From: GCA-2705995 sp048267965
GTDB lineage: Bacteria > Bacteroidota > Bacteroidia > Flavobacteriales_G > Salibacteraceae
Reading direction: 5' to 3'
Length of the DNA: 64,000 nucleotides
NCBI GenBank assembly: GCA_048267965.1
Contig: JBLWWK010000008.1
Span: 1 to 64,000, forward strand
The position numbers and the translations under genes are program-made. Below are positions 7,518-16,762 of this stretch, in pieces; position 1 is the stretch's first letter; each line of letters begins with the position of its first letter. Below the pieces are notes generated by a model. It ran no database searches. It was not told where the DNA came from and was given only the letters and a program-made list of their open reading frames with translations.

Positions 7518-8858
7518 ATGCCTAGAAAAGCAGCAAAACCCCGCAAAATCTTTGTTTTCGACACATCGGTAATTCTTTACGATCACCAATCTATTCAGAA
7601 TTTTGACGAACACGATGTGGCCATTCCCATTACGGTACTCGAAGAGTTAGACCAGTTCAAAAAAGGAAACGAAACCAAAAACTTTGAAGCTCGCGAGTTT
7701 ATACGATTTCTAGATAAATTATCGGGTGCTCACTCGTTACAAGATTGGATTCCGCTCAACGGAGCTAAAAAAGGAAAGTTCAAAGTTGTGATGAACGGGC
7801 AAGCCGGCAGAACTGAAGCCGAAGAGTTGTATGGGAGCAGCAAAGCGGATCACAAAATTCTTAATGCTGCGCTTACCTTAATGAAAGAAGAGCCCAAGGC
7901 GAAAGTGATTCTGGTGACAAAAGATATTAACCTTCGCCTAAAAGCAAAAGCGTTAAATATTGCCGCTGAAGATTACGAAACGGGCAAAATTCAAGATCTA
8001 CAGAATTTGTACACAGGCAAATCACAAGTTGACGAGGTAGATCAGAAATTAATTGATGCGCTGTTTAAAGAAGATTCCATCCCAAAAGAAGAATTTGATG
8101 AAATCGAGTTTCAAAACAATCATTTCTACATATTAAAAGGGAAAAAAAGCAGCACATTGGCTTTTTATAGTGCCGCTAACAAATGTGTTCAGCGAGTAGA
8201 AAAACGTTCTTGCTATGGAATCACACCAAGAAATGCCGAACAAACGTTTGCCATCGATGCTATTTTAAACCCAGACATACCCATTGTAACCATGCAAGGG
8301 GTAGCAGGAACCGGTAAAACCTTAGTGGCGCTTGCCGCAGCCATTGAGCAAAGAAGAGCGTTTAAGCAGATTTACCTAGCCAGACCCATTGTTCCGCTTA
8401 GTAATAAAGATATTGGCTATTTACCGGGTGATATTAAATCAAAGATTAACCCTTACATGGAGCCGCTTTGGGATAACCTTAAGTTGATTAAAAATCAATG
8501 GAAAGAAACCGACCGTAATTACAAGCGCATAGAAGAAATGGTTAACCAAGAGAAACTATTAGTTACTCCGCTGGCTTACATCCGTGGGCGTAGCTTATCG
8601 AACATTATGTTTATTGTTGACGAAGCACAAAACCTCACTCCGCACGAGGTGAAAACCATTATTACCCGTGCAGGTGAAAACACCAAGGTGATTTTCTCAG
8701 GAGATATTTACCAAATAGATACACCTTATTTAGATGAGCACTCGAATGGTTTATCGTACCTAATAGATCGTTTAAAAGGACACGACCTTTTTGCGCATAT
8801 CACATTAGAGAAAGGCGAACGAAGCGAGTTAGCCAACTTGGCCAATGAAATGCTTTAA
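7518..8858 (+). CDS. phoH: PIN domain-PhoH family ATPase
   Basis: A 446-residue fusion. The N-terminal PIN ribonuclease domain (about 1-150) shows the acidic metal-binding residues D15 (FDTS), E42/E43, D111 and D136. A linker leads to a PhoH P-loop ATPase domain with Walker A GVAGTGKT (261-268) and Walker B FIVDEAQN. By family knowledge, PIN-PhoH (PhoH2-type) proteins act on RNA, coupling ATP-driven unwinding to cleavage. The start at ATG 7518 (MPRKAAKP) matches where homology begins; the longer frame upstream is non-coding in character. A strong terminator follows at 8878-8909. Confidence 0.9.
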   Translation: MPRKAAKPRKIFVFDTSVILYDHQSIQNFDEHDVAIPITVLEELDQFKKGNETKNFEAREFIRFLDKLSGAHSLQDWIPLNGAKKGKFKVVMNGQAGRTEAEELYGSSKADHKILNAALTLMKEEPKAKVILVTKDINLRLKAKALNIAAEDYETGKIQDLQNLYTGKSQVDEVDQKLIDALFKEDSIPKEEFDEIEFQNNHFYILKGKKSSTLAFYSAANKCVQRVEKRSCYGITPRNAEQTFAIDAILNPDIPIVTMQGVAGTGKTLVALAAAIEQRRAFKQIYLARPIVPLSNKDIGYLPGDIKSKINPYMEPLWDNLKLIKNQWKETDRNYKRIEEMVNQEKLLVTPLAYIRGRSLSNIMFIVDEAQNLTPHEVKTIITRAGENTKVIFSGDIYQIDTPYLDEHSNGLSYLIDRLKGHDLFAHITLEKGERSELANLANEML

Positions 8859-8877
8859 ATCGCTTAACCGATAGAAA

Positions 8878-8909
8878 AGCCGCTATAATATCTATAGCGG
8901 CTTTTTTTC
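8878..8909 (+). terminator. intrinsic terminator after phoH
   Basis: AGCCGCTATA (8878-8887) pairs with TATAGCGGCT (8893-8902) around a 5-base loop, followed by a run of T ending at 8909. Confidence 0.85.
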
Positions 8910-9028
8910 TTCTTGAGATAGAGAAATCCTTTTTAGGTCTTTCACATCATTCACGAAGAATCTAACTGAGAATCTTTAAAAACCTGAATTCGTTGATAAA
9001 ACGAATACCTGAATCATAAGGCAGTGTA

Positions 9029-9109
9029 GGCAACCCAAAACGTTAAGAAATCGCGAAGCCTTGGAGCGATTTTAGTTTTGGTGTTGCCGGTGCGCAGCAA
9101 CACCTTTTT
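9029..9109. repeat. nested and alternative hairpins in non-coding DNA
   Basis: An outer stem pairs GGCAACCCAAAAC (9029-9041) with GTTTTGGTGTTGCC (9075-9088), with one bulged base. An inner stem pairs AAATCGC (9048-9054) with GCGATTT (9066-9072). The right arm overlaps a second hairpin, GGTGTTGC (9080-9087) with GCAACACC (9097-9104), followed by TTTTT. The two folds are mutually exclusive. The block looks like an intergenic repeat unit leading into the direct repeats at 9136-9250. Confidence 0.6.
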
Positions 9110-9135
9110 ATGATTCTTGATTTTTACCCCTTTTT

Positions 9136-9250
9136 GTATCAAGACAAAAAGGAAAAGAAAAACTTATTCGCTTTACCCCCAACTAACTGGCTCAATAGCT
9201 TACCAAGCTATTGCCCTGTATCAAGACAAAAAGGAAAAGAAAAACTTCTT
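9136..9250. repeat. second copy of the CTGGCTCAATAGCT repeat family
   Basis: TGTATCAAGACAAAAAGGAA (from 9135 and from 9217) repeats with an 82-base period and ends in GAAAAACTT both times. Between the copies lies CTGGCTCAATAGCTTACCAA (9187-9206) and AGCTATTGCCCTG, matching the units at 91-245. A degenerate third unit, CAGCTGGTTCAACAA, follows near 9269. Confidence 0.7.
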
Positions 9251-9636
9251 AGCTATTTCCTCCGTACCAGCTGGTTCAACAACCTTCTGATTATGGCAAC
9301 AACCTTTAAAAATTTATAGAGATCTCAGTGTGCTACTTTTATTCAAAATTCTCAATGTGAGTAACCTACAGTTTACTATGAAGTAACCCAAACCATCGAT
9401 TTTCATCTTTTTTCTTAAAATACTATTGATTCTCTCGTAAGGTCAAATCGGTAATTATCTTCTATTCTTGTTGTCCATAGAGCAGTCAAATCTGCTGGCC
9501 TATGGAATGATTCTTTTAGATCAAATACAAAGTTCTCATTCTGGCTTTTCAAAAGAAAGGCTGCGGTCTTTCCCCCTTCAACATTTTCCTGTTTCAACTT
9601 CACTTTTGCCTTCGGGTGAGCTAAACAATCTATGCC
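9251..9636. other. non-coding stretch, nothing further recognised
   Basis: Between the repeat block and the metallophosphoesterase gene I see only short overlapping ORFs on both strands with no recognisable domain. CACTTTTG at 9601-9608, one mismatch from TAnnTTTG, may be the -7 element of the downstream gene. Confidence 0.4.
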
Positions 9637-10497
9637 ATGAAAAAGAAAAATAGAAGACCGGTAGACATTGTGGTCATCTCAGATGTGCACTTGGGTACTT
9701 ATGGCTGTAGAGCCAAAGAATTGCTCAAGTACATGAAGAGTATTCACCCAAAACACGTAATTCTAAACGGAGATATTATCGATATCTGGCAGTTTAAGAA
9801 ACGCTACTTCCCCAAGGCGCATATAAAGGTAGTGAAGCAAATTATGAACTGGATTGCCGATGGGGTTAAAGTAGATTACATTACAGGAAATCACGATGAA
9901 ATGCTTCGAAAATTTGTCGGATTTAAAATGGGATCATTTCAAATTGAAAACAAGCTAATTCTAGAGATCGAAAACGAAAAAGCTTGGATCTTTCATGGCG
10001 ATGTATTCGATGTTACCATGCGTTACTCAAAGTGGTTGGCCAAGTTAGGCGCCATTGGTTACGATACGCTCATTGTGATTAACAACTTATGCAATTGGTT
10101 TAGCGAACGGGTATTAAAACGCGGTAGGATCTCGCTCTCCAAAAAAATTAAAAACAGCGTGAAAAGTGCTGTAAAATTCATCGATGATTTTGAAGATACA
10201 GCCGCAGCCATTGCTATTTCTAACGAATACGATTACGTTATCTGTGGGCATATTCACCAACCTCAATTCAGAAAAATAACCAAAGACGAAGGTTCTGTTA
10301 TGTACCTAAATTCAGGTGATTGGATCGAAAACTTAAGCGCCCTCGAATACCATCAAGGCGAATGGAGCTTGTTTAAATTCGAAGAGCATTTCGATTTAAA
10401 AGATACAGACGAAGACCCCAGCGAAGACCTCGCTTTAGAAACCAATATTTTGTTTGAACAACTAATTCAAGAGTTTAACATTATTAAGGCTTCATGA
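9637..10497 (+). CDS. LpxH-like metallophosphoesterase
   Basis: Calcineurin-like phosphoesterase of the type annotated in Bacteroidota as UDP-2,3-diacylglucosamine diphosphatase, which makes lipid X for lipid A. The metal-ligand motifs are in order: ISDVHLG (about 14-20), NGDIIDIWQ (about 46-54), TGNHDEM (about 87-93), FHGDVFD (about 119-125) and CGHIHQP (about 203-209). 286 residues is longer than E. coli LpxH (about 240). The substrate is inferred from family; a related phosphatase role is possible. The stop overlaps the next start (ATGA), coupling it to the glycosyltransferase-like gene. Confidence 0.85.
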   Translation: MKKKNRRPVDIVVISDVHLGTYGCRAKELLKYMKSIHPKHVILNGDIIDIWQFKKRYFPKAHIKVVKQIMNWIADGVKVDYITGNHDEMLRKFVGFKMGSFQIENKLILEIENEKAWIFHGDVFDVTMRYSKWLAKLGAIGYDTLIVINNLCNWFSERVLKRGRISLSKKIKNSVKSAVKFIDDFEDTAAAIAISNEYDYVICGHIHQPQFRKITKDEGSVMYLNSGDWIENLSALEYHQGEWSLFKFEEHFDLKDTDEDPSEDLALETNILFEQLIQEFNIIKAS

Positions 10498-11543
10498 GGG
10501 TTTTGTACGCCATTCAAGGAACTGGAAACGGACACGCTGCGAGAGCGAGAGATATAGTTCCGATTTTAAAAAAGAAAGTAGATTGCGATGTGCTCATCAG
10601 CGGCATTCAATGCGATTTAAAAACATTTGATTTTCCTGTCGATTACCAGCTTAAAGGCCTCAGTTTTATTTTCGGAAAATCAGGCGGAGTCGATTTGCTT
10701 ACTACGTTTTTAAAAACCAACCTTTTTCGGTTTGCTAAAGAGGTGAATACTTTACCTGTAGAGAAATACGATTTAATTATTAACGATTTTGAGCCGGTAT
10801 CTGCTTGGGCTGCTAAGCTAAAAAGAGTACCCATTGTTTCGGTGAGTCATCAATCGGCAGTGCTGGCGCCCAATGCACCCAGACCTTCTTATGGCGATTG
10901 GAAAGGCGAGTTTATTCTCAAAAACTACGCACCGATAAATCAATCGTATGGTTTTCATTTTCAATCGTATAATAAAGGCATCTCTACTCCGGTAATTCGT
11001 CAAGAAATTAGAAATACGGTTCCTACCGATAAAGGCCATTTTACCGTGTATTTACCTGCCTACTCAGATGAGGTTTTACTACACGTGCTGAGTCAAATTG
11101 TAGGAACCCAATGGCACGTTTTTTCTAAGCATTGCAGGCAAGAGAAAACGGTCAATAATGTGAAAATTGAGCCGGTAGATAACGATGCGTTTATCAAGAG
11201 TTTTGCCGAATGCAGAGGCATTTTATGTGGCGCTGGGTTTGAAACTCCGGCCGAAGCCCTTTTTCTCGGAAAACAACTTGCGGTAATTCCCATGAAAGGT
11301 CAATACGAACAGCACCTGAATGCCGCAGCATTAGAAGAAATGGGGGTTTGTGTGTTGGCAGATTTGCCTTCGAGTGTAGAGCAATTGCAAAAGTGGGTGA
11401 AAAGCAAAAAAGCACAGAAAATTAGCTATCCAGACAATGCGGAAAAGGTCATTAACCGTGTTTTGCATCAAAACGGACAATTTGACCTAGAAAATAAAGC
11501 CATAAAACATTCTTTTAAAAACGCAGCTTCCACCATTTATTAA
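10494..11543 (+). CDS. glycosyltransferase-like protein, GT-B fold
   Basis: 349 residues. The N-terminal motif LYAIQGTGNGHAARA resembles the nucleotide-free loop of GT28/MurG-like enzymes. The C-terminal ILCGAGFETPAEALFLGKQL (about 242-261) followed by IPMKGQYEQHLNA (about 265-277) resembles the donor-binding region of UDP-glycosyltransferases. Donor and acceptor cannot be read from sequence. The four-base overlap with the LpxH-like gene suggests a shared envelope-lipid or glycan role. It contains two GTAGGAACC words (11018-11027, 11100-11108). Confidence 0.75.
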   Translation: MRVLYAIQGTGNGHAARARDIVPILKKKVDCDVLISGIQCDLKTFDFPVDYQLKGLSFIFGKSGGVDLLTTFLKTNLFRFAKEVNTLPVEKYDLIINDFEPVSAWAAKLKRVPIVSVSHQSAVLAPNAPRPSYGDWKGEFILKNYAPINQSYGFHFQSYNKGISTPVIRQEIRNTVPTDKGHFTVYLPAYSDEVLLHVLSQIVGTQWHVFSKHCRQEKTVNNVKIEPVDNDAFIKSFAECRGILCGAGFETPAEALFLGKQLAVIPMKGQYEQHLNAAALEEMGVCVLADLPSSVEQLQKWVKSKKAQKISYPDNAEKVINRVLHQNGQFDLENKAIKHSFKNAASTIY

Positions 11544-11614
11544 GCGAAACCAACTCGTTTTCTATGTTCTTTCTGGGGCCAGATTTTACAAGAAAGTGAC
11601 TTGTTACCGAATAA

Positions 11615-11648
11615 CATCCCCCGCGCGAAAGCGTTCGCGCGGGGGATG
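11615..11648. terminator. very stable hairpin between convergent genes
   Basis: A perfect 15-bp GC-rich stem, CATCCCCCGCGCGAA (11615-11629) with its complement (11634-11648) around loop AGCG. A T-rich stretch lies on the plus side (11659-11667). It separates the glycosyltransferase-like and oligopeptidase genes and likely terminates both. Confidence 0.75.
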
Positions 11649-11656
11649 TGTGAGAG

Positions 11657-13708
11657 TTATTTTTTTATTCCTTCTAAATCGAACAGAAAAGCATATTCTA
11701 ATGCAATTTCCCTAATTCTTTCGAACCGTCCAGAAGCACCGCCATGGCCCGCAGACATGTTGGTGTGTAGCAATAATTTGTTGCTGTCGGTTTTGTGCGT
11801 TCTCAGTTTTGCTACCCATTTAGCTGGTTCCCAGTATTGAACTTGAGAATCGTGCAAGCCCGTTGTTACCAATGTATGCGGATATTCTTGTTGGGTTACA
11901 TTATCGTACGGTGAGTACGATTTTATGTAATGGTAAAAGGCTTCATCGTTTGGGTTACCCCACTCATCGTACTCTCCCGTAGTGAGCGGAATAGAATCGT
12001 CTAACATGGTGGTAACTACATCTACAAACGGAACGGCCGCAATAACGCCATGAAAGGTGGTAGGAGCCATATTCATTACCGCCCCCATTAGCAAACCACC
12101 CGCACTACCGCCCATGGCATACAAGTGGGCGCTTGAGGTATAGTTTTGCTCAATTAGATAATGGGCACAGTCAATAAAATCGGTAAACGTGTTTTTCTTT
12201 TTGAGAAGTTTGCCGTCTTCGTACCACATTCGTCCCATTTCTTCTCCACCGCGAATGTGAGCAATAGCAAAGATAAACCCACGGTCTAGCAAGCTTAACC
12301 GAACCGAGCTAAACCCAGGGTCAGTGCTGTAACCGTAAGAGCCATAAGCATAAAGCAAAACGGGCATTTTTCCATCTTGCTCGAAGAATTCTTTCTTATA
12401 CACCAAAGAAATAGGCACCTTGGTTCCGTCTTTAGCCGTGGCGTAATGCCTTTCTGCGTGGTATTCTTCAGCATTGTAGCCGCCAATTACCTCTTGCTGT
12501 TTTTTAAGAATACGCTCTTGGGTGTTCATGTTATAATCGTAAACCGAACCCGGAACGGTTAAAGAAGAATAGCCAAAGCGCAACCACTCAGAATTAAAAT
12601 CACGATTGATGCTGGTGTAAGCTACGTAGGTTTCTTCATCGAAAGAAATGTAGTGAGGTTCACGCTCAGAATCCCACGGTTGAATAAAAAGTTGCGTTAA
12701 TCCGTTGGCTCGCTCACCTACGACTAAAAAGTCGCTAAAAATTTCAATGTCTTCTAGCAAAACATTGTCCCTGTGGGCAATAAGCTCTTCCCAAAACTCT
12801 TTTTTCGTGTTCTCTAAAGAGGTCTTTACTAGGCGAAAATTGCGGGCTTTCCAGTTGGTAAGAATGTAAAAGTGGTTGTTGTAGTGAGATACCGAATATT
12901 CGTGATCGCGTTCCCTCGGTTGCACTACTTGAAAAGGCAGATCAGGAGTATCGGCAGATAAAAAACGGTATTCTGTAGATACGGTAGCGTACGATGAAAT
13001 AAAGATAAATTCTTTCGATTTTGATTTGTGTACCGAGCAAATAAAGGTATCGTCAGTTTCTTCAAAAACTACTTCGTCTTCTGCCTGTGGAGTGCCTAAC
13101 TGGTGCTTCATCACTTTGTAACTGCGCAAAGTGGTAGCATCTTTTAAGGTGTAAAACACGGTTTTATTGTCGTTGGCCCAAGCAATGGAACCTGAGGTTC
13201 CTTCTAAAACATCTTCTAAAAACTCTCCAGAATCGAGTAACTTAAACCGAATGGTGTAAATTCTTCTGCTCACAACATCTTCGCTAAAGGCCAAAATGTT
13301 GGCGTTGGTGCTAATGCTTAAACCGCCAATAGAATAGTATTCGTGATCTTTCGCTAAATCGTTAACGTTAAGTAAAATCTCTTCGTCAGCTTCTAGCGTT
13401 TCTTTTTTTCGGCAATACAATTCGTACTCTTCGCCTTTTTGGTAACGACTATAAAACCAATAACCATCGCTTTTATACGGAACCGAATTGTCGTCTTCTT
13501 TAATTCTCGATTTTATCTCTTGAAAAAGAGACTCTTGCAACGGTTCGGTGTGTTTTAACTGCTCTTGAGTGTAAGCGTTTTCTTGTTCTAAGTAATCGAT
13601 TACCTCTTTATTTTCCCTATCGTTTAACCAATAATAAGGGTCAATGCGCAGATCGTTATGCAATTCGAAACGCTTTTCGATTTGTTGGGCTATGGGAGGT
13701 TTTTTCAT
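11657..13708 (-). CDS. ptrB: oligopeptidase B (S9 family serine peptidase)
   Basis: Serine oligopeptidase cleaving short peptides after basic residues, by family knowledge. The 683 residues show an N-terminal beta-propeller (about 70-400) and a C-terminal alpha/beta hydrolase domain. The triad is visible at S535 (MGGSAGG), D620 (GLHDSQVQYWEPAKW, an S9A hallmark) and H655 (SAGHGG). There is no signal peptide, so it is cytoplasmic as usual. A TAnnTTTG element sits 16 bases upstream of the ATG. The gene stands alone. Confidence 0.95.
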   Translation of the reverse strand: MKKPPIAQQIEKRFELHNDLRIDPYYWLNDRENKEVIDYLEQENAYTQEQLKHTEPLQESLFQEIKSRIKEDDNSVPYKSDGYWFYSRYQKGEEYELYCRKKETLEADEEILLNVNDLAKDHEYYSIGGLSISTNANILAFSEDVVSRRIYTIRFKLLDSGEFLEDVLEGTSGSIAWANDNKTVFYTLKDATTLRSYKVMKHQLGTPQAEDEVVFEETDDTFICSVHKSKSKEFIFISSYATVSTEYRFLSADTPDLPFQVVQPRERDHEYSVSHYNNHFYILTNWKARNFRLVKTSLENTKKEFWEELIAHRDNVLLEDIEIFSDFLVVGERANGLTQLFIQPWDSEREPHYISFDEETYVAYTSINRDFNSEWLRFGYSSLTVPGSVYDYNMNTQERILKKQQEVIGGYNAEEYHAERHYATAKDGTKVPISLVYKKEFFEQDGKMPVLLYAYGSYGYSTDPGFSSVRLSLLDRGFIFAIAHIRGGEEMGRMWYEDGKLLKKKNTFTDFIDCAHYLIEQNYTSSAHLYAMGGSAGGLLMGAVMNMAPTTFHGVIAAVPFVDVVTTMLDDSIPLTTGEYDEWGNPNDEAFYHYIKSYSPYDNVTQQEYPHTLVTTGLHDSQVQYWEPAKWVAKLRTHKTDSNKLLLHTNMSAGHGGASGRFERIREIALEYAFLFDLEGIKK

Positions 13709-13724
13709 TTTTTTCGATTTTACG

Positions 13725-13732
13725 CAAATCTA
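13725..13732 (-). promoter_or_regulatory. ptrB promoter -7 element
   Basis: On the minus strand this reads TAGATTTG, an exact TAnnTTTG match ending 16 bases before the ptrB ATG. Confidence 0.55.
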
Positions 13733-13794
13733 ATTACACAAATACATCTTTTTTAATTTTCGCAGTCGCATTTTAATTTAAATTCGGCCGCCCA

Positions 13795-13826
13795 TTGCGT
13801 ATCTTTTAAGCAGAAAGTTATATTTG
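13795..13826 (+). promoter_or_regulatory. promoter of the TonB-dependent receptor gene
   Basis: TTG (13795-13797), 21 bases, then TATATTTG (13819-13826): the full Bacteroidota promoter with both elements. The ATG lies about 50 bases downstream at 13876. Confidence 0.6.
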
Positions 13827-13875
13827 TATGCATGCATACCTTTTTGCTTTCCCTTAACAATCAAGAATAAAGCTC

Positions 13876-16728
13876 ATGTTAAAGGACTTATTTAAGAGAA
13901 AACTTCCCATTTTTATTGCCTTTTTAGGTTTCTGGCTATTGGTAGGATCCCAACTGTTTGCCCAAGGAGTGATCAAAGGAAAAATCATTGATGATGCTTC
14001 TGGAGAAACCATGATTGGTGCCAACGTGATCGTAAAAGGTACCACGGTAGGAACCACCACCGACATCGATGGAAATTTTCAACTAAAAGTTGATCAAAAT
14101 CCTCCCATAACATTAGAAATCTCGTTTATCGGTTACAAGAAAATTGAATACACCGTAAACAGTTTTGACGATAAAGTAAAAGTTCGATTAGAACTCAACA
14201 ATGTAATGTTAGATGCCGTAGAAGTAGTCGATTCTCGCATTACCGATCGTCAAAAACAAGCGGCTCTCACCGTAGAATCACTCGATGTGTTGGCCATTAA
14301 AGAGGCGCCATCAGGTAGTTTTTACGAAAGTTTAGGAACCTTAAAAGGAGTAGATTTAACCAGTGCTTCTCTAGGGTTTAAGGTTATTAATACCCGCGGT
14401 TTTAACTCAACTTCACCTGTACGCTCGCTTCAATTAATCGATGGAGTAGATAACCAATCTCCAGGGCTAAACTTCTCGTTAGGGAACTTCTTAGGAGCAT
14501 CAGATATCGATGTAATGCGCGTAGATATTATTGCAGGAGCCAGTTCTGCATTTTACGGCCCCGGTGCTTTTAACGGGGTGGTTAACATGACTACCAAAGA
14601 CCCGTTTACATTTCCGGGCTTAACGTTTTCTGCGAAAGCTGGTGAAAGAAACCTCTCTGAATTTGCCGTGCGCTGGGCGCAAGTTTTAAAAAACAAAGAA
14701 GGAAAAGAGAAATTCGGCTACAAACTAAACGCTTATTATTTCTCTGCTCTTGATTGGGAAGCCGAAAATTACGACCCTGTAGAAGATTCTGATGTGCCAG
14801 CGTCAAATCCTGGCGGCTACGATGCGGTAAATATTTACGGTGATGAAGGTACTTCTGCTTCTAACAATGATTATTCGCTCAGTGCTTCTGAAAAATTTGA
14901 AAATGTAGGTTTGGGCAAATTCTACAGAACAGGTTACCGAGAAGCTGATTTAACCAATTACAATACAGATAACCTTAAACTAAATGGTGCTTTCCATTAC
15001 AAGATTAAGGATAGTCTTCAGGTTATTTACGCGGTGAATTACAGCACAGGAACCACGGTTTATCAAGGCGATAATCGCTATTCGCTCAATAACATTCAAT
15101 TTCTTCAAAACCGAGTAGAGGTTAAAAAAGAAGGTAAATGGTTTGTTCGAGCCTATGCTACCCACGAAGATGCAGGCGATTCTTACGATTTAGTAACTAC
15201 AGCTATTCGAATGAACGAAGAATCTAACAGTGAATTAGATTGGAATCTTGGTTATTCTGGAAGTAAAGGATGGAGTAGATTTAAAAGGGACGTAAAAAAT
15301 TTAGAAGGGTATCCTAATAGTGGTCTTCCAACAGAAGAATGGGAGACTGAATACGATGCGTTTCTTGCACTGCCTTATGTACAAGATTCATTGCGGAAGT
15401 GGCATGCTTTAAACCGAGAAGCTATTGATGGTGATCCGCCAAAGGGTGATCCCAGGTATGTTCCGGGTACTACCCGCTTCGATTCATTATTTAATGATGT
15501 TCGTTCGCGCAAATTTACCGATAACGGATCCCTCTTTTTTGATCGTTCTGCCCTCTACCATGCACAAGCAGAATATAAGTTTCAACCGAAATGGGCAGAA
15601 ATTACAGTGGGAGGTAACGGAAGAATGTATACCCCTAACTCACAAGGAACCATTTTTAGCGACACGTTAGAATACGAGCGCGTTCGTACCGATTCTGGAG
15701 TTACCGTTGTAGACTCTTCGTATAAGCAAATTACCAATACAGAGTTTGGTGTGTATGTGGGGGTAGAGAAAAAATTCTTGGCAGAAAAACTAAAAGTAAA
15801 CGCTACGTTGAGAATGGATAAAAACGAGAACTTCGATTACTTGTTTTCACCTGCTGCGTCTCTTGTTTACAGTCCTAACGAAAAGCATACGTTCAGAGCT
15901 TCGTTTTCATCGGCAGTAAGAAACCCAACCTTAGCCGATCAATACCTTTACTACAATGTAGGGAGAGCGCTGCTGTTGGGGAACTTAAACGGTTACGATT
16001 CTCTAGCCACTACCGAGTCAACACTCGATTTTATCAACTCTAGTGGTAACCCAGATACGGTAGATTATTTTAATGTAGATGCTATTCGTCCCGAGCAAGT
16101 AAAAACAGTAGAGGTGGGTTATCGCGGTACACTGGGTAAAAAAGTATACGTAGATGCCTCTGCATATTACAGCTGGTATACCGATTTTATCGGTTATGTG
16201 GTAGGGGTAGAATCAGATTTTTCTGGGTTGTATACTAGCCAATACGATGTTTATCGAGTAGCTGCTAATGCGCAAAGCACAGTAACCACGCAAGGGTTTA
16301 ATGTGGGAGTAAATTACTATTTCCACAAGAAGTTTAAGCTCACCGGTAACTATAGTTATAACAAGCTAACGTCAGGTGATGACGACCCGATTATTCCGGC
16401 CTTTAACACGCCAGAAAACAAATACAACCTTGGCATTTCAGGAAAAGACTTTACACTACCGTTCATAAAGCTAAAACACGTAGGTTTTGGTGTTAACTAC
16501 AAGTGGGTAGAAGGCTTCAGATTTGAAGGTTCTCCGCAGTTTACAGGAAACATCCCGTCTTACGATTTAGTAGATGCGCAAGTAAGTGTTGAAGTTCCAC
16601 GTATTTTTACTACTTTTAAAGTAGGAGCCAGCAACCTTTTAAACAATAAGGTGTACCAAGTATATGGTGGGCCACAAGTAGGAAGATTGGCTTACGTTTC
16701 TGTATTGTTTGATCTAAGCACCCGCTAA
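13876..16728 (+). CDS. TonB-dependent outer-membrane receptor
   Basis: 950 residues. The signal peptide (about 1-30) ends near LFAQG. A carboxypeptidase-regulatory-like domain follows at about 31-110 (KGKIIDDASGETMIGANVIV), then a plug domain (about 130-240) with INTRGFNS and AFYGPGAFNGVVNM. The C-terminal beta-barrel ends in an aromatic strand (YVSVLFDLSTR). This layout is that of SusC/RagA-like or related receptors that import nutrients using TonB energy. No SusD gene follows; instead a type IX-secreted hydrolase-like protein lies 34 bases downstream, possibly in the same operon. The ligand is unknown. It carries one GGTAGGAACC copy. Confidence 0.9.
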   Translation: MLKDLFKRKLPIFIAFLGFWLLVGSQLFAQGVIKGKIIDDASGETMIGANVIVKGTTVGTTTDIDGNFQLKVDQNPPITLEISFIGYKKIEYTVNSFDDKVKVRLELNNVMLDAVEVVDSRITDRQKQAALTVESLDVLAIKEAPSGSFYESLGTLKGVDLTSASLGFKVINTRGFNSTSPVRSLQLIDGVDNQSPGLNFSLGNFLGASDIDVMRVDIIAGASSAFYGPGAFNGVVNMTTKDPFTFPGLTFSAKAGERNLSEFAVRWAQVLKNKEGKEKFGYKLNAYYFSALDWEAENYDPVEDSDVPASNPGGYDAVNIYGDEGTSASNNDYSLSASEKFENVGLGKFYRTGYREADLTNYNTDNLKLNGAFHYKIKDSLQVIYAVNYSTGTTVYQGDNRYSLNNIQFLQNRVEVKKEGKWFVRAYATHEDAGDSYDLVTTAIRMNEESNSELDWNLGYSGSKGWSRFKRDVKNLEGYPNSGLPTEEWETEYDAFLALPYVQDSLRKWHALNREAIDGDPPKGDPRYVPGTTRFDSLFNDVRSRKFTDNGSLFFDRSALYHAQAEYKFQPKWAEITVGGNGRMYTPNSQGTIFSDTLEYERVRTDSGVTVVDSSYKQITNTEFGVYVGVEKKFLAEKLKVNATLRMDKNENFDYLFSPAASLVYSPNEKHTFRASFSSAVRNPTLADQYLYYNVGRALLLGNLNGYDSLATTESTLDFINSSGNPDTVDYFNVDAIRPEQVKTVEVGYRGTLGKKVYVDASAYYSWYTDFIGYVVGVESDFSGLYTSQYDVYRVAANAQSTVTTQGFNVGVNYYFHKKFKLTGNYSYNKLTSGDDDPIIPAFNTPENKYNLGISGKDFTLPFIKLKHVGFGVNYKWVEGFRFEGSPQFTGNIPSYDLVDAQVSVEVPRIFTTFKVGASNLLNNKVYQVYGGPQVGRLAYVSVLFDLSTR

Positions 16729-16762
16729 AAAATAGTTTAGTAAACCAAAATAAGTCCAGTAT

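Noticed and set aside
9110..9319. 69-residue plus-strand ORF
   Set aside because: Translation of the repeat copies at 9136-9250; the same peptide segment recurs because the DNA repeats.
9415..9653. Overlapping 61-62 residue ORFs on both strands before the LpxH-like gene
   Set aside because: They overlap each other, show no domain or signal, and lie in otherwise non-coding DNA.
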